Below the pieces are notes generated by a model. The model was not told the origin of the DNA. It made no database searches and saw only the letters and a program-made list of their open reading frames with translations. DNA of 64,000 nucleotides from Laccaria trichodermophora (Eukaryota > Basidiomycota > Agaricomycetes > Agaricales > Hydnangiaceae), in contig JACTVC010000008.1 in the NCBI GenBank assembly GCA_018417955.1, forward strand, positions 1,510,317-1,574,316, written 5' to 3'. How positions within the stretch are numbered: the stretch's first letter is position 1; the number at the start of each line of letters is the position of its first letter. Below, piece by piece: positions 1 to 14,006 of this stretch. Both the position numbers and the translations under genes were made by a program.

Positions 1-1
1 T

Positions 2-1337
2 GAGCTCCCTCACAACCTCAGCGCCATGCCCTCCATCCAGAAGGTCAAGCTCTGGTATGCCCAATCCTTCGAGGTACTGCTCCCCCACTCCCTTTTCACT
101 CGTGTGACTGAAGTGAATCCACAGGAACTTATCACCTTTCCGCCGATAGCTCTGCCTCCAGACATTCGTCAAGCCCTCATGGTTCCCCGTTCAGACGATA
201 TTGCTCTCCCAGAATCAAAGCCCAATCCCTCCTTCACAAAATTCGCCGATGGCTCTACTCAATACACTCACGGGCATTGCAATAACAACGGAAATGGGTT
301 CAACAAGTTGAAGCTACGCGTGCCAATGGAGCGAAGGTTCGTCAGCATCTTCACCGATAGTCTTTTTTTAATCGTTGCTGCAGATATTATGCCAATACGA
401 ATAACATCTCATGGCCACCAGCAGTACAAGATTACAACAAACGGTTCACAAAAGTTTTAGAGCATATCAAGAGCAGGCACGATCCCACCGTCACTACTGT
501 TGCTCAAGGTGTCTTGGAATGGAAACGAAGTCAAAATGCACGCCACATTGGATTGGACATCCAAGCCTGGCTAGATCGATTCTATCTCTCTCGTATAGGC
601 ATCCGATTTTTGATTGGTCAACGTGCGTGTCCTCTCCGGATTAAGAATAAGTTTCTTACTGAACAATTAACATATCAGACGTCGCACTTAACACCCACCA
701 AGCACACGAAGACTACGTTGGGATAATCTGCACAAAAGCAAATGTACACGATATCGTTCAAGAAGCCATCGAAAACGCGCGCTTTGTATGTGAAGAGCAC
801 TACGCCATGTTCAAAGGGCCTCCTGTTCAGCTCATTTGCCCTAAACACCTCATATTCCCTTACGTCCCGGGCCACTTGTCACACATCTGTTTTGAGTTGC
901 TCAAAAACTCCTTGCGTGCGGTTGTTGAGCGATATGGCGTTGACGACGATACTGGTGTGGTATATCCACCCATCAAAGTGATCGTTGTGGAAGGCAAAGA
1001 AGACATAACCATCAAGATCTCTGACGAGGGTGGGGGCATTGCACGGAGTGCCATCCCTCTCATTTGGACATACATGTACACGACGATGGAGAGCCAAGAC
1101 ATCGATCAAAATTTCAAGGCTAGCGACTTCAAAGCTCCTATGGCTGGATTTGGCTATGGTTTGCCCCTGTCGAGATTGGTACGTTTCTTCCTTTACACTC
1201 TCAGCCACGCACTGATTTGCGCTCAGTATGCCCGCTATTTTGGAGGCGACCTCCGCCTGATATCTATGGACGGATTCGGAACGGACGTGTATATCCATCT
1301 CAACCGGCTGTCGAGCAGCCAGGAACCGCTACCTTAG
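2..1337 (+). CDS. Pyruvate dehydrogenase kinase-type mitochondrial protein kinase, 5'-partial
   Basis: Mitochondrial serine kinase of the PDK/BCKDK family, which phosphorylates the E1 alpha subunit of pyruvate (or branched-chain ketoacid) dehydrogenase and switches the complex off. The reading frame is open at the window edge (ELPHNLSAMPSIQKVKLWYA), so the N-terminus is missing. Proposed exons are 2-73, 125-336, 384-622, 679-1178 and 1227-1337, with introns of 47-56 nt. The GHKL ATPase core is clear: N-box ELLKNSLRA, G1 box SDEGGGI, and G2 box GFGYGLPLSRL continuing across the last intron into YARYFGGDL. The conserved segments RHDPTVTTVAQGVLEWKR and VPMERRYYANT support the splice choices. The stop is TAG at 1335-1337. 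PDK fits better than BCKDK because of the C-terminal GTDVYIHLNRL block, but the substrate is inferred from family resemblance. Confidence 0.9.
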
Positions 1338-2551
1338 CGGAGCGCACACCCATTTTCTGGTGTATCCCCCCGCCATAGGTAGACGGGACGCTGGGATGGC
1401 CGGAGTGCCTCCCGCTTTCCGCTCTCAAGCTTGTTGCGGCACGACTCACTCGTCGAGTTCCGTTCCTGTCCTGACTGGACGACCCTTTCATCTGCAATGG
1501 GTCTCGTCACATGCCTTTCATCTGAATCATCCGCTCTTTCCTTCATTTGTCTCGAGTCCGCTTCAAATTGTACTGCTAATTTCAATGTACTACAAATCTC
1601 TGTATAATAACTCATCCCAAACGACCTCGTCAGGAATCGCTTAATATCTTATATACTGTAAAACGTACAGTACGCACAGATGAACGTTACTGAAAGTTGA
1701 AATCCGCCATCCTCGCTTCGTCTGTCTCCAATCGGAAGCAGGAGTAGGTCTGTATCTCGACTTGACCCTAGTCTCTATCCAGAAGCCAGACTCGACGCCA
1801 GTCTCTATGGGATCAGCAAGAATTGTTCGTCATAAAGTTCGCTCTCTCAATCGAACATACCGGTCTCAGCGTGTTGCTGGTAAGACGTGCCAACAAGAAA
1901 AGGTGCATCGTACATAGTACGTCATTCACGCTCAGTGACAGTTGAGAAAATCCGCTTGAAGAATTGTGGACTTTATTGAGTCCCCCTCTTGAGCTCGCTT
2001 TCCCAATTGCCCTTTGCCTTAGATTTCCTTGTCCTCTTCCAATCAGAAGTCCTATTCTCATGTTGATTACATAGGGATCCCCACTCTTCTCACAGGCACT
2101 TCTGTCATGTTTAGCCCCTGCGTACTCAACATGTTCAACACCTAGCCCAGCCATCTATCCGAGCTTCCCACCTTACCCCTCTGGCGCCTCATTAGCCTCG
2201 ACTAGTGGAGTGCCGTTTTTCTGCTTTTCTGCGTTCTTCAAGTTTCCGGCCGTAGTCAGATCTTCGCCATATAGTCGTAAACTCAAAGCACTTCGTTGAA
2301 ATCAACACGTCAGTTCTCTAACAGGCCAAAAGAACAAAGTACATACCTCTTGGCCTTTTTGTCGATCATTAACCCAATCGAGCTCTTGGCTTTCCATACA
2401 GGGAGGACCAGTTCATGGTTCAGCCTAGATTCACATTTGAGAGGGTTACTTTGAGGAGGTATGGATATAACTTACGACGCCGCGCCTAGTTGACCTGGAG
2501 GGAATCTGACGATATGGCTCCCCGAAGCTGACCAAAAATTAGGATGACTTC
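1338..2551. other. Intergenic region between convergent genes
   Basis: This is 1.2 kb between the 3' ends of the kinase (+) and NCL1 (-). Small open frames on both strands show no recognisable protein. It presumably holds the two 3' UTRs and terminators. I see no repeat or RNA gene. Confidence 0.5.
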
Positions 2552-5143
<2,592 letters not shown>

Positions 5144-5472
5144 GATTGAGCTTGGTTTTGGTAGACTCTATTTTCGCAGAGATTAGATCTTAGTTGACCT
5201 TGCTTGCCAAATTCAACAGATCACGCATAAACAAACACATCAACGTTACTTTATCTACAAGAACAACTTAAAACACGACGTAGGCGACTCGTTAAAGGTC
5301 TTGAGGGTTTGGGTATACTGAAAACTATGGCAAGATGGTTATGGCTTCTGCTTCTCAGTGATAGAAAGCCGTGGTGCCAAGGCTGCCACCGTGATTCGTC
5401 GACAAGTGTGACCACTTGAAGCATCTGGCAAGGGGGACTCGGAGCAAGTTCCTGTTACGGCTTCAATCCATT
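5144..5472. other. Intergenic, promoter of NCL1 and 3' end of AP-2 sigma gene
   Basis: A 329-bp gap between two minus-strand genes. It should contain the NCL1 promoter (5144 onward) and the AP-2 sigma 3' UTR. No motif stands out. Confidence 0.4.
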
Positions 5473-6163
5473 CTACTCGAGTTTTTCAAGTTCCTCAAGG
5501 CGTGACAGAACCACATCCTTGCTCGTCTCCTCTATTTCTCCGGCGAGGAAGATTTCATCCAAGATGGCATAGACCTGTGAACATCGAAGATCATAGTTAT
5601 GCTTAGGAATGATTTTCAAGATAATACCTTGTAAAAGTTGAAAACCAGGTCCAGTTCGCAAACGTTATCAAAGAATTGGTCTGCGGGCAATCAGTATGAC
5701 CTCAGACTCGGAGAAGACAAGTGGCATACCAAGAACCTCTACAAACAGATGAATAGCTTCGAGATACGCCAATTCATTATCGTTTCCGTCCACGCACAGA
5801 CAGAAGAAGAGTCCCGCGTATCGTCGATAAACAATTTTGTAATTGCGGAACTGAAGCGGATAGGTTGAGGAGGTCGAAGAGGGTTGATAGAGGCTCACCT
5901 CCACAAAGTTTGACTGATACTTCTGATCTCTAGGAGCTACGAGCCTATGAACCTCCCCGCGAAGTCGTACCTGGAGCAGCGGTTAAACCAATACGGACAT
6001 TGTTGTGCTCAAGATGGGGCTTACCTTCTCCTCGTCGTCATATGGTACGTACCATTTTGACAATCTAGTTTTCCCTTGACGGTTCTATCGTGCATGACTT
6101 CACCACCGTCCGAGTGGTTTAAGTGATGAAAGCACTAACTTGTACCAAAATGAATCTGATCAT
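5473..6163 (-). CDS. APS2: AP-2 adaptor complex sigma (small) subunit
   Basis: Small subunit of the clathrin adaptor AP-2, part of the plasma-membrane endocytic coat core. The start is ATG at 6163-6161 (MIRFILVQ), followed by an intron and then [55 protein letters not shown] and the C-terminal [20 protein letters not shown] with [19 protein letters not shown]. These blocks follow the longin-fold sigma family end to end, and the spliced length fits the usual ~142 residues. [15 protein letters not shown] and the FLAGEI-ET tail favour sigma-2 over sigma-1 (AP-1). The gene is split by about five short introns. Its start lies only 75 bp from the stop of the aldehyde dehydrogenase gene on the same strand. 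Confidence 0.9.
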
Positions 6164-6238
6164 GGCTGGTGCCAAGAAAGTTACAAACTGTGGTGATGTT
6201 ATTACATAACCAACTTTAAGTATAATTTCTACGTTGTC

Positions 6239-8399
6239 CTGATCTTCATATGAACCGACTTCGCTCGTGTGACCTGATCATATCCTGAAGTCCAGGTCGG
6301 TATCTGGCTTGTGATAAAGTCAAGCTACTCACCAAATTTACTCAAGCTAACACCTCTTCCGCTATTTTTTACCCCAGTCCAGGCCAAAGCAGGGTCCAAA
6401 TAATCACACCTGCTCGTGAAAAAAGGACAACATATAGTTGAATTTTTCTTAAACAATTACACCTTACCTGTTCAAAAACACCGTCCCAGCTTCCAATTCG
6501 TTCACAAATTTATTGAAGACCTCAGATTGAGGATTGGCTTCGACGTCGGTCCAGACGGATGCAGTCAAACCGTAAGGCGAATCGTTCATGAGCCTGACAG
6601 CCTCATCAACTGAGGCAACCTAGGTCAACAGTCAGAAAGCGTGATAATCTTCAGAGGTATCCTTACGCTCTGTATCCCAACAACTGGGCCAAACGTCTCT
6701 TCCTGCGTTTATCAAACTTTATGCATGTAACACCGATATTCAAAGACATGTATACCATCATAACATCCATTGCTTGAAGAAGGGAATTGTGAGATGATCA
6801 AATTTCGTAGCGGGAGGACGCACAATGGTTGACGTCGACGAGAACCTGTGGTGCTACATATGTGGTACCACTGATTTTAGAAATGTGACTCAGCCAAGCT
6901 AGCTCTCATTTATTTGAGAGCCTCACGGTTTCGCAAAGGGAAATAGTTGTTCTGGGATAAGAGCTTTGGCACCCGATTTGACTAGAAACACATCAAACTT
7001 AGAACGACGCGGTCATTGACCATTCATACCAGCATCATCAATCTGTTTCCGAATACGTTCGGCACTCGCTAAGCTAACCACAGGCCCAAGATTGGTTTCC
7101 GAAAGCGTAGGATCACCAAGATTGTATGTCTAAACCCAGCAGAGTTTTTCTTTTTGTTTTGATAAATTCATGTCGGATTACACTTCACACTCACCTTTGT
7201 GATCTCAACAAATCGTTTTACAAACTCTTCGTAGATTGATTCGTGAACATATATCCTCTGGAACAGAATTAATTGCATCTGCCTTTCGACGGTACACTGA
7301 ACTCGCCTCGACGGAGCAGCAACTTTGTCCTGAATTGAAGAAAGCACCTGCTCAGGGTGTCAAACAAGTGAAGGTAGATGACAGAGGAAGAAGAAAGAAC
7401 TCACCATCAACTAACTCACCAACCGTATAATCCAGGTTTGCATCAGACGCGACGTACGCTGGGTCTTTCCCACCAAGCTTTCAAAAGGGGTAAACCCCCA
7501 AGAACGACCATCATCAATGAATTAGAGAGAGCACGCACCTCCAAAGCGACACCAGTAAATCCGGATGCTTTCGCAGCAGTTTCCGCTATAGACCGACCTC
7601 CCGACACGCTGCCAGTGAAAGACACGAAGTCAACGGATGGATGCTGGATAACGTGTGTTGTCAAAGAAGGCGACAAATGGACCACCTGGATAACGTCTTT
7701 CGGTACACCCGCCTGAGTCAATGCGAGTGCAAATCTCTCCGCGGTTAGGGGTGTTTGTGGTGAGGGCTTCAGCAAGACCGCGTTGCCTGCGATGATAGCG
7801 GGCAGAACAGAATTGATCGACACGAGATACGGAAAGCTGCAGAGTGATTTTCTGTGAGTTGTTGCTATGACAAGGAAGGCAGTAGCCTACTTCCAAGGCG
7901 CGATAACGAGCACGACACCCAACGGAGTTCGTTTGATGTATCGTTTGAATCCAGGCTTATCTGTATCTGCTAGTGAAACATCTGCCAAAGATGATTCTGC
8001 TATAGATAGCATGTACTCTGCTCGTTCCAGAAAACCTCGAACTTCTCCTGCGCCTTGGGAGACTGGGCTGGTGTCAGGTGATGATCGAAGTTAGTGAAGC
8101 TTGTGCTCATGAAATTGTGCTTACCGCCCCATCTGAAGTGACAATTCCAACGGTATTTCATCCTTCATTTTCCTAAACTCGTCCTTGGTAGCGTCAGATA
8201 ATGATCAAGGAGATGATCATATCGAGCGCACCATGAACTTCCGTCCGATAAGCACCCTTTCGTTGACCGAAACCCCACTCCATAATTTCTGAGCTGTGGC
8301 GGCGTTCTTGACAATGACATCAAGTTCGTCCTTTGTGGGGTATATTTTGGAAACATAGGGCTTCTGGTTGTGAGGTGATATCGTTGTCTGGATGGACAT
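6239..8399 (-). CDS. Aldehyde dehydrogenase family protein, intron-rich
   Basis: NAD(P)+-dependent aldehyde dehydrogenase oxidising aldehydes to acids. The start is ATG at 8399-8397 (MSIQTTISPHNQKPYVSKIY) and the stop is TAG at 6241-6239 after VHMKIRTT. Family motifs in order: the cofactor-fold segment INSVLPAIIAGNAVLLKPSP with TPLTAERFA (7820-7740); FVSFTGSVSGG (about 7625), the glycine-rich NAD-binding turn; ALELGGKDPAYV (about 7450), holding the general-base Glu; the catalytic-Cys motif QSCCSVER (about 7310); the EEVFGPVVGIQSV block (about 6700); and GVKNSGRGVSLSKFG near the end. It resembles the ALDH22/Msc7-like branch, but the substrate cannot be read from sequence. The intron after QSCCSVE seems to begin GC rather than GT. 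A 97-bp gap separates its start from PUP1. Confidence 0.88.
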
Positions 8400-8496
8400 G
8401 GTGGTTGAGGTTGAAGATGATCTAATCTAATTTTAATCACGTGGCGACGCGTAAGTATAACTCTTGAAGTTGAGGATTCGTTAGTTGCAACACACA
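8400..8496. promoter_or_regulatory. Short bidirectional promoter, aldehyde dehydrogenase / PUP1
   Basis: Only 97 bp separate the two divergent start codons, so both promoters and 5' UTRs must overlap here. It contains an AT-rich stretch (CTAATCTAATTTTAATCACG) and a possible CACGTG-like CACGTGGCGACG. Inferred from gene arrangement; no TATA box is clear. Confidence 0.55.
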
Positions 8497-9525
8497 ATGT
8501 CCTCCTCATCTATATACTCGCCCCCTGGATTCGACTTTTCAAATCAACTTCGGTATTCACTTCAGGAACATCAACTCAATGTCAAGCTAATGTTGTCGAT
8601 CTTAGGAATAATTTTATGTTACAGAAAGGCCTTCCCCTCCCAAAAGCGACCAGCACTGGAACGACCATTGTAGGCTGTTTATTCAAGGACGGCATTGTTT
8701 TGGGTGCAGATACGCGGGCCACAGAGGGTCCGATCGTAGCAGACAAGAACTGTGAAAAGGTTTTATAGACGCGTCATCTATGCTACCTTGATTCCAATGA
8801 TTCGTCTTTCAGATTCACTACATCACGGAGTCCATTCGATGCTGCGGTGCAGGAACGGCAGCAGATACAGAATTCACCACTGCTCTAATATCTTCAAACA
8901 TGGAGATGCACGCCCTACAAACTGGACGCAAGCCTCGCGTCGTGACTGCCATGACCATGTTGAAGCAGATGCTTTTCAGGTATGCATTTAATGGCTCATT
9001 CATGCACCCTTTCTCACATATATCTATTCAGATATCAAGGGCAAGTTGGAGCCGCACTGGTCTTGGGCGGCGTTGATGCCACCGGTGCTCACCTCTTTAC
9101 AATCCATCCTCATGGCTCAACGGACAAGCTTCCATATGTTACTATGGGTTCTGGAAGTTTGGCCGCGATGGCTGTTTTTGAAAGCGGCTGGAAGCCAAAT
9201 ATGGAGGTGAGTTTGACCTGGTTCCATCGCGTGCTGTATCACATTTGTTCCGTAGCGAGAAGATGCTCTCAACCTTGTCAAACTTGCCATCGCTGCAGGA
9301 ATTTTCAATGATCTTGGATCAGGTTCCAACATCGACGCTTGCATCATAACCGCCAACAACACTGAGATGCTTCGAAATGTAGAAATGCCCAACGTCCGGG
9401 TACAGAAGGAGCGCGATTACAAGTTCAGAAGAGGTACAACGGCGTGGAAGAAAGAGGATGTGAGGAAGTTGATTGTCGAGGAGCAGACCCTTTTAATCGG
9501 CGGCGATGAGATGGATACCTCATAA
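8497..9525 (+). CDS. PUP1: 20S proteasome subunit beta-2 (beta type-7)
   Basis: Catalytic beta-2 subunit (trypsin-like activity) of the 20S proteasome. The start is ATG at 8497 ([19 protein letters not shown]), followed by introns. The propeptide ends in ATSTG and the mature protein starts [20 protein letters not shown], so the active-site Thr1 after Gly is kept, with Asp17 (GADTRAT) and the usual Lys33 neighbourhood ([12 protein letters not shown]). Later blocks are [48 protein letters not shown] and [20 protein letters not shown], with the TAA stop at 9523-9525. The C-terminal extension, which in this family wraps beta-3, is present ([15 protein letters not shown]). At least five exons are visible. 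The next gene starts about 60 bp downstream on the same strand. Confidence 0.93.
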
Positions 9526-9588
9526 TTCATGCGCTATGTGCGGGGAGGCAAGGGCGTCTAAATAAACGAAATTACAACATATAATTTG

Positions 9589-10515
9589 ATGGTTTCTTCT
9601 TATATGTCATCATCCTCAGATTCCTTGTTCTACACGCTTTCTAATCACGTACAACGCCGCATTGACGAGGCTTTGGACGTCGTATCCAAGGACGTGGGTA
9701 ATGCAGCCTTCGGCGCCGATTGCAACTTGAAGGTCGTCAATGATGTCAAAGGGGCCATCGTTCAAGACGACGACAAAGTTTCCCCTGTACAAATCCCACT
9801 TACTCTGATCCCTGCTGCCCTTCAGTACCTCGACCTGCCACCGGATGACCCCGAAATCTGCTCAATCTTCCGAAACGCTGCAACCGGTTGGAGCTCCTCT
9901 TCGCCAAATATACGCCGGAACGAAGAGTATGTCAGTCGTGATGATTGGCGCGCTGTGTGTGCGGTCCTTCTTGAACAAGATGACGGGGATGATGAGGACC
10001 CATTAGATTCATTACCTAGGGCTCAAATTCCAGGGTCCTGTGAGGAGGACGACGAAGAAAGTGGCGCCTACCGTGAATCTGACGATGATTTAGCAGAGTC
10101 TACAACTGGCGACCTCGATGACGAATACATTGAGGGAGAAACATCTCGTCGCAAGCCCGGCGGCCCTCGAAAAGCAGAATTACTGTCGCCCTCAACCAAG
10201 GCCTTAGGCACGCAGAAACTTACTCCTTACCAGCGGCAGGCGTGCTTGGACGCTTTTGCCTTATTCTTCCCGGATGCCTCTCCTTCTGAACTTCCTGAGA
10301 AGAAAATTATGATGAAGGATATTCAGCGAGTTGCGGGTCTTCTCAAAGAGAAAATCAAGGCAGAAGAGGTATGGTTCTTATATCATTGTTAGAGCCTCGT
10401 CTAATGGTGTCCAATATGGATGGTTGAAATGCTTGACATGTTTTCAAGCTCACCGGAAAGATCTGTGACCTTGATGGACTTTAGTCATATGATGGTGATG
10501 ACAAGACTTGTATAA
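9589..10515 (+). CDS. D/E-rich uncharacterised protein with possible EF-hand-like C-terminus
   Basis: The long first exon opens at ATG 9589 (MVSSYMSSSS) or ATG 9604. The N-terminal ~120 residues form a possible globular region (IPLTLIPAALQYLDLPPDDP). An acidic, disordered stretch follows (about residues 140-190). The C-terminal helix-rich part, starting LTPYQRQACLDAFALFFPDA, looks like a divergent EF-hand pair. An open segment at 10,425-10,515 (VEMLDMFSSSPERSVTLMDF) would complete that fold and ends in TAA at 10513-10515. However, no AG acceptor exists immediately before it, so the 3' exon is uncertain. If the intron is not spliced, the protein ends at 10,392. It may be a nuclear regulatory protein, but I do not recognise the family with certainty. 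Confidence 0.6.
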
Positions 10516-11856
10516 CTACTATGCCCTATTAGTAATTCGGCCAAAGAATTCCCGCTACGTTAGTAGTGGGCCTCTGCTGCGCTGTTCAAATTTCGAGATC
10601 ACAAAGTGATGGTAGCAACAACAAGGGGTCGCCGAAGCAAGGCAAGCCCCAGAATTTTTTAGGCTGGGGAGTGTAAGCTACTTACACCAGACGATACAAA
10701 TAAAATACAAGTACAAGACGATAATAAATATAGAACATATAAGAGAAAAAACAGGGAAGTGGAGGGAGGGCCAAAGAAATCTGAAGAGATTCTGCGAGAG
10801 GCACGGTAAGTGAGTATTGAGTTGGAGGGAATCTTTACAATGCTTCTTACAATCTGGCTGACAAAGTCTGAGCCAGAGGGGATGTAAGAGTATGAACGGT
10901 GCTCAATAGAATAGATGCCTCACCAAATGAAAAGTGATTGGAGTGCGTTTATAATAAACAAGAGGCGAAGCCTTTTTGGTAGAGATCACTGTTCATTTGG
11001 GTGAGTATGCGGCACATAAGATAGAGAGCACGGAGTGCTTACCTGTGCTGGGTAGACATGGTCTGAGAGAAAGAGCCAGCACAGGAGATGGAACTGACAC
11101 CGATGACTTCTCCTAACCCAGCATCTGCCAAACTTTGGCACTGTTGAACCCATGATTGGTGAGCAGAGCTCAAGGGGGGAGTGGTGCTGCCATGGTTGGT
11201 GAGCAAAGCTCAAGGGGAAAAGACTCAGCAGAGCAGAGCCTTTTCCTAGTGGAGTTTTGAGTTGGCACAGAGGCCTATGAAATGCCTCCTTACCCTAGGA
11301 ACCTGCCATTATGACAATCTTGTGGTGGGCCAATGGGTGGGAAAAAATTCACGTGCTGCATGTGCCACTGAGACATCATGTTTCTTCACACGGTCACACA
11401 CAATCTTGCTCTAGGCTGGACACTGGAACTGAACATGGCAAACATGTCATGAGCAAGTGATCAGGATGAACAAATGGGCAAATGATAACAACTTGTCATG
11501 TAAATTTCTTCTCTATCTATATTTGTTGTATGTAACAGCCTGTGTTGAATTAAAGGCAAGTCAGGAATCCTCACCCTATTTGTTTTTTATATATGACAAT
11601 TCTGTAATCATGCTTGTCATGAAGAGCAACCACTAAAGGGAAAAAGAGAGCCTCAGTCACCCTGTTGTCAGCATCTATGTCTGGCACAGCCAATATGGAT
11701 GACTTGGTGAATGAAGACTAAATCATGGCAGATGTAGATGATGCCTGAGTTTAAAGTACATAATATCTTTATCAGAGGAAGGATTTGTTTGTTTTCAGAA
11801 TACATACTAAATAATTCAAGCAGATAAAGAATTTTATTACATACTATAGGACATGT
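10516..11856. other. Gene-free region, possible LTR remnant
   Basis: No coding sequence is recognised. On the minus strand, 11,300-10,672 has the look of a retrotransposon LTR: a pyrimidine-rich U3/R-like tract (about 10,800-10,720) and a 3' end reading GTGTAAGTAGCTTACA near 10,672. I could not find the opposite end, a primer-binding site or a target duplication, so this is only a suggestion. A short direct repeat (GTTGGTGAGCA-AGCTCAAGGGG) occurs at about 11,155 and 11,195. The change from host genes to repeat-rich DNA starts here. Confidence 0.3.
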
Positions 11857-11864
11857 AAATTGAT
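11857..11864. repeat. 8-bp target site duplication, left (AAATTGAT)
   Basis: Identical to 12448-12455 on the other side of the hAT-type element. Eight base pairs is the standard hAT duplication length. Confidence 0.85.
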
Positions 11865-12447
11865 TAGTGTTTGGAAGTCTGGTCTCGTGACTGGAAAAAG
11901 ACTGTAACCAGACCGGACCAAGACCGCAAAAGACCAGACTTGCGGTTCGGTCTTTTTATTTTTGAGATGTAAAGACCGCAAAAAAACCGGTTAACGTGAA
12001 CCGATCTTGACCGGTTTGGACCGGTCTTTTGTAGCCCCTTAAATACCCTTTGAAACGCACCCAAGAACGTACGATTTGGTCAAAAAACGAGAGAGATATG
12101 AATTAAATGTAAATTACTTTTGGGAATAATAGATGTACCAGACTTATTTTATAGAAGCACCAATTCCTAACGGAATTTAACGTTCTTGGGCTCGTTTTGA
12201 AGCTAATAGAGATGTTAATAAATTTACCGATTCATAGTTTTAAAATATTGGCCTAAAGACCGGTCATAAACCGGTTAAAACTGATGCAGACCGAAACTGG
12301 TCTATAGACCACAAAAAACTGCAGTCTGCGGTCTTTTTGCAGTCTGGTCTGGTCTTTTGACTTCTGGGGAAAAGGCAGACCGGTTACAGTTACGGTTAAT
12401 GCCCCTGGGCATCAAAAAACCGGACCAAACCGGACTTTCAAACACTA
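11865..12447. mobile_element. Non-autonomous hAT-type element (MITE-like), 583 bp
   Basis: The ends are inverted repeats: the left begins TAGTGTTTGGAAGTCTGGTC and the right, read inward, begins TAGTGTTTGAAAGTCCGGTT. They are flanked by perfect 8-bp repeats AAATTGAT (11857-11864, 12448-12455). The interior is rich in AGACCGGTC / ACCGGTT-type words repeated in both orientations near each end, which could be subterminal transposase-binding sites. It has no transposase, so it would depend on an enzyme elsewhere. The hAT assignment rests on TIR form and duplication length. Confidence 0.85.
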
Positions 12448-12455
12448 AAATTGAT
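12448..12455. repeat. 8-bp target site duplication, right (AAATTGAT)
   Basis: Partner of 11857-11864. Confidence 0.85.
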
Positions 12456-12779
12456 AGTAACTTCACTGCATTATGGACACGATCTCTTCGCCAATACATC
12501 ATTCAGTGCAAGCAATGACAAGAATAAGTGTAAAGTTATCTCCATAGTCTGTACAAAGAAATTGCATATGAAAAACAGTCTGAAAACTTATTAACTGATG
12601 AAATGATGGAGATGGTTTTTAAGTAGAAGGAGGTTCATGCAGGACAAGTTACATTGTCCAAAATCAGATACAAGTTTAAAAAAGTCCTCCACCTTGGTGT
12701 CATCCCACATATTGATGGCTGTTAAATATTCTTCATGCTTGTATAGATTAACATTCAATCAAAAACACACTGTATTTTT

Positions 12780-13645
12780 TCTTGGTTTTTTTTTTTTTTT
12801 TTTTTTTCATTCAATTTAGATTCTATGTTGGTGAGCTTCAGATTCTTCTTTGAAAAAGTATTGTTTATTTTGAATTTGACCTTATTACACAATATGTCTC
12901 AATGAATTGTATACAATCATGATCCCTGAAATTTTACATTTTTTCTGCATTTTATTTCATCAGAATTGGACTTGATTTGGTAAAGTTACACATTTTTCTT
13001 TAGGCAATGCTGGGAACTCAAAAAGCGATGATGCACGAACATTTCCCAATTGTTTGATGGGGGACAGTTTCGTGCATCATAGTAGATCTCTGATCAGTTA
13101 CCATTTTCGGTAATAAATAAAGATTCATGTATAACTCAGCGAGTTTTGATCCAAATGACATGATTTTTTTTGTAACAGGTACTCCTCATTTCCGTGGTCA
13201 TGTTGGTGTTACGTTCCTGGTAAACAAACACAAATAAACAGTCAAAAAAAACGAAATAAATCATCTCTGATCGATTGTCCTCTTGGCATCACAGATGCTA
13301 ATGATGCACAAAACTTCCCCCATTAAATGATCAGAAAATGTTCGTGTGTCATTGATTCTTGCTCTTCACTCCAAGGCTGTGCAAGTTCAACTTCCCACAG
13401 CACCCTCTCTTTTGCTGTGTGCTCCTTGTCTTTTGCAGCACTCTTCATTGTCATGGCCAGTCCAAACAATTCATATGACATATCTACCACATATTGTCTG
13501 TCTTGTCTGCATGCTTGTCACTGTCTTGGCTAGCCCAAATGATTTGAGTGCCACATGTCTACTACATTCATCTCACAGATCAATACACCAGCTCCACCAC
13601 ACCATCTCTGTGCACCCATCATCATCCTGGCTGCATGCTATTACC
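12780..13645 (+). repeat. Diverged inverted repeat, left arm
   Basis: Matches the reverse complement of about 16,150-17,060 along its length with scattered substitutions and small indels. An example is the shared word AATTGTATACAATCATGATC. It contains the hairpin unit at 13,029-13,081 (ATGATGCACGAA with TTCGTGCATCAT) and repeated TGGCCAGTCCAAAC-type words. No protein is recognised. It may be an old transposon or a foldback element. Confidence 0.75.
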
Positions 13646-14006
13646 ACATGATGTAGGTCCATTTGGATGTCGCTGTCAAAGTGAGTCTCTTCATAAACTC
13701 AAAGGACTTGTAACAAGGTGGTGGTCTATAGATGGTGATACCATCAAAACAGATCAGATTGCACAGATTGAAGTTTAGATCTCAGCTATCGGATCTTATT
13801 CTTTTGACACATCACAGATTCCTATGATGCATGAAACTTTCCACCATCAAATGATTGGGAAATGTTCGTGCGTCATCATTTTTTGAACTTGCTCATGTGG
13901 CTATGTGTAATTCATTTTATCAGTGGAATGGTATATTGCTGTCTTGGCTAGTCCAAACACAATGAAAGTTCTCTGTCAACACCACTTCGATTTTCATGAT
14001 CTTGAA

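Noticed and set aside
12780..12810. Poly-T run as a retroposon tail
   Set aside because: It lies inside the inverted repeat arm at a position that is T-rich in both arms, so it is better explained by expansion of an existing T-run.
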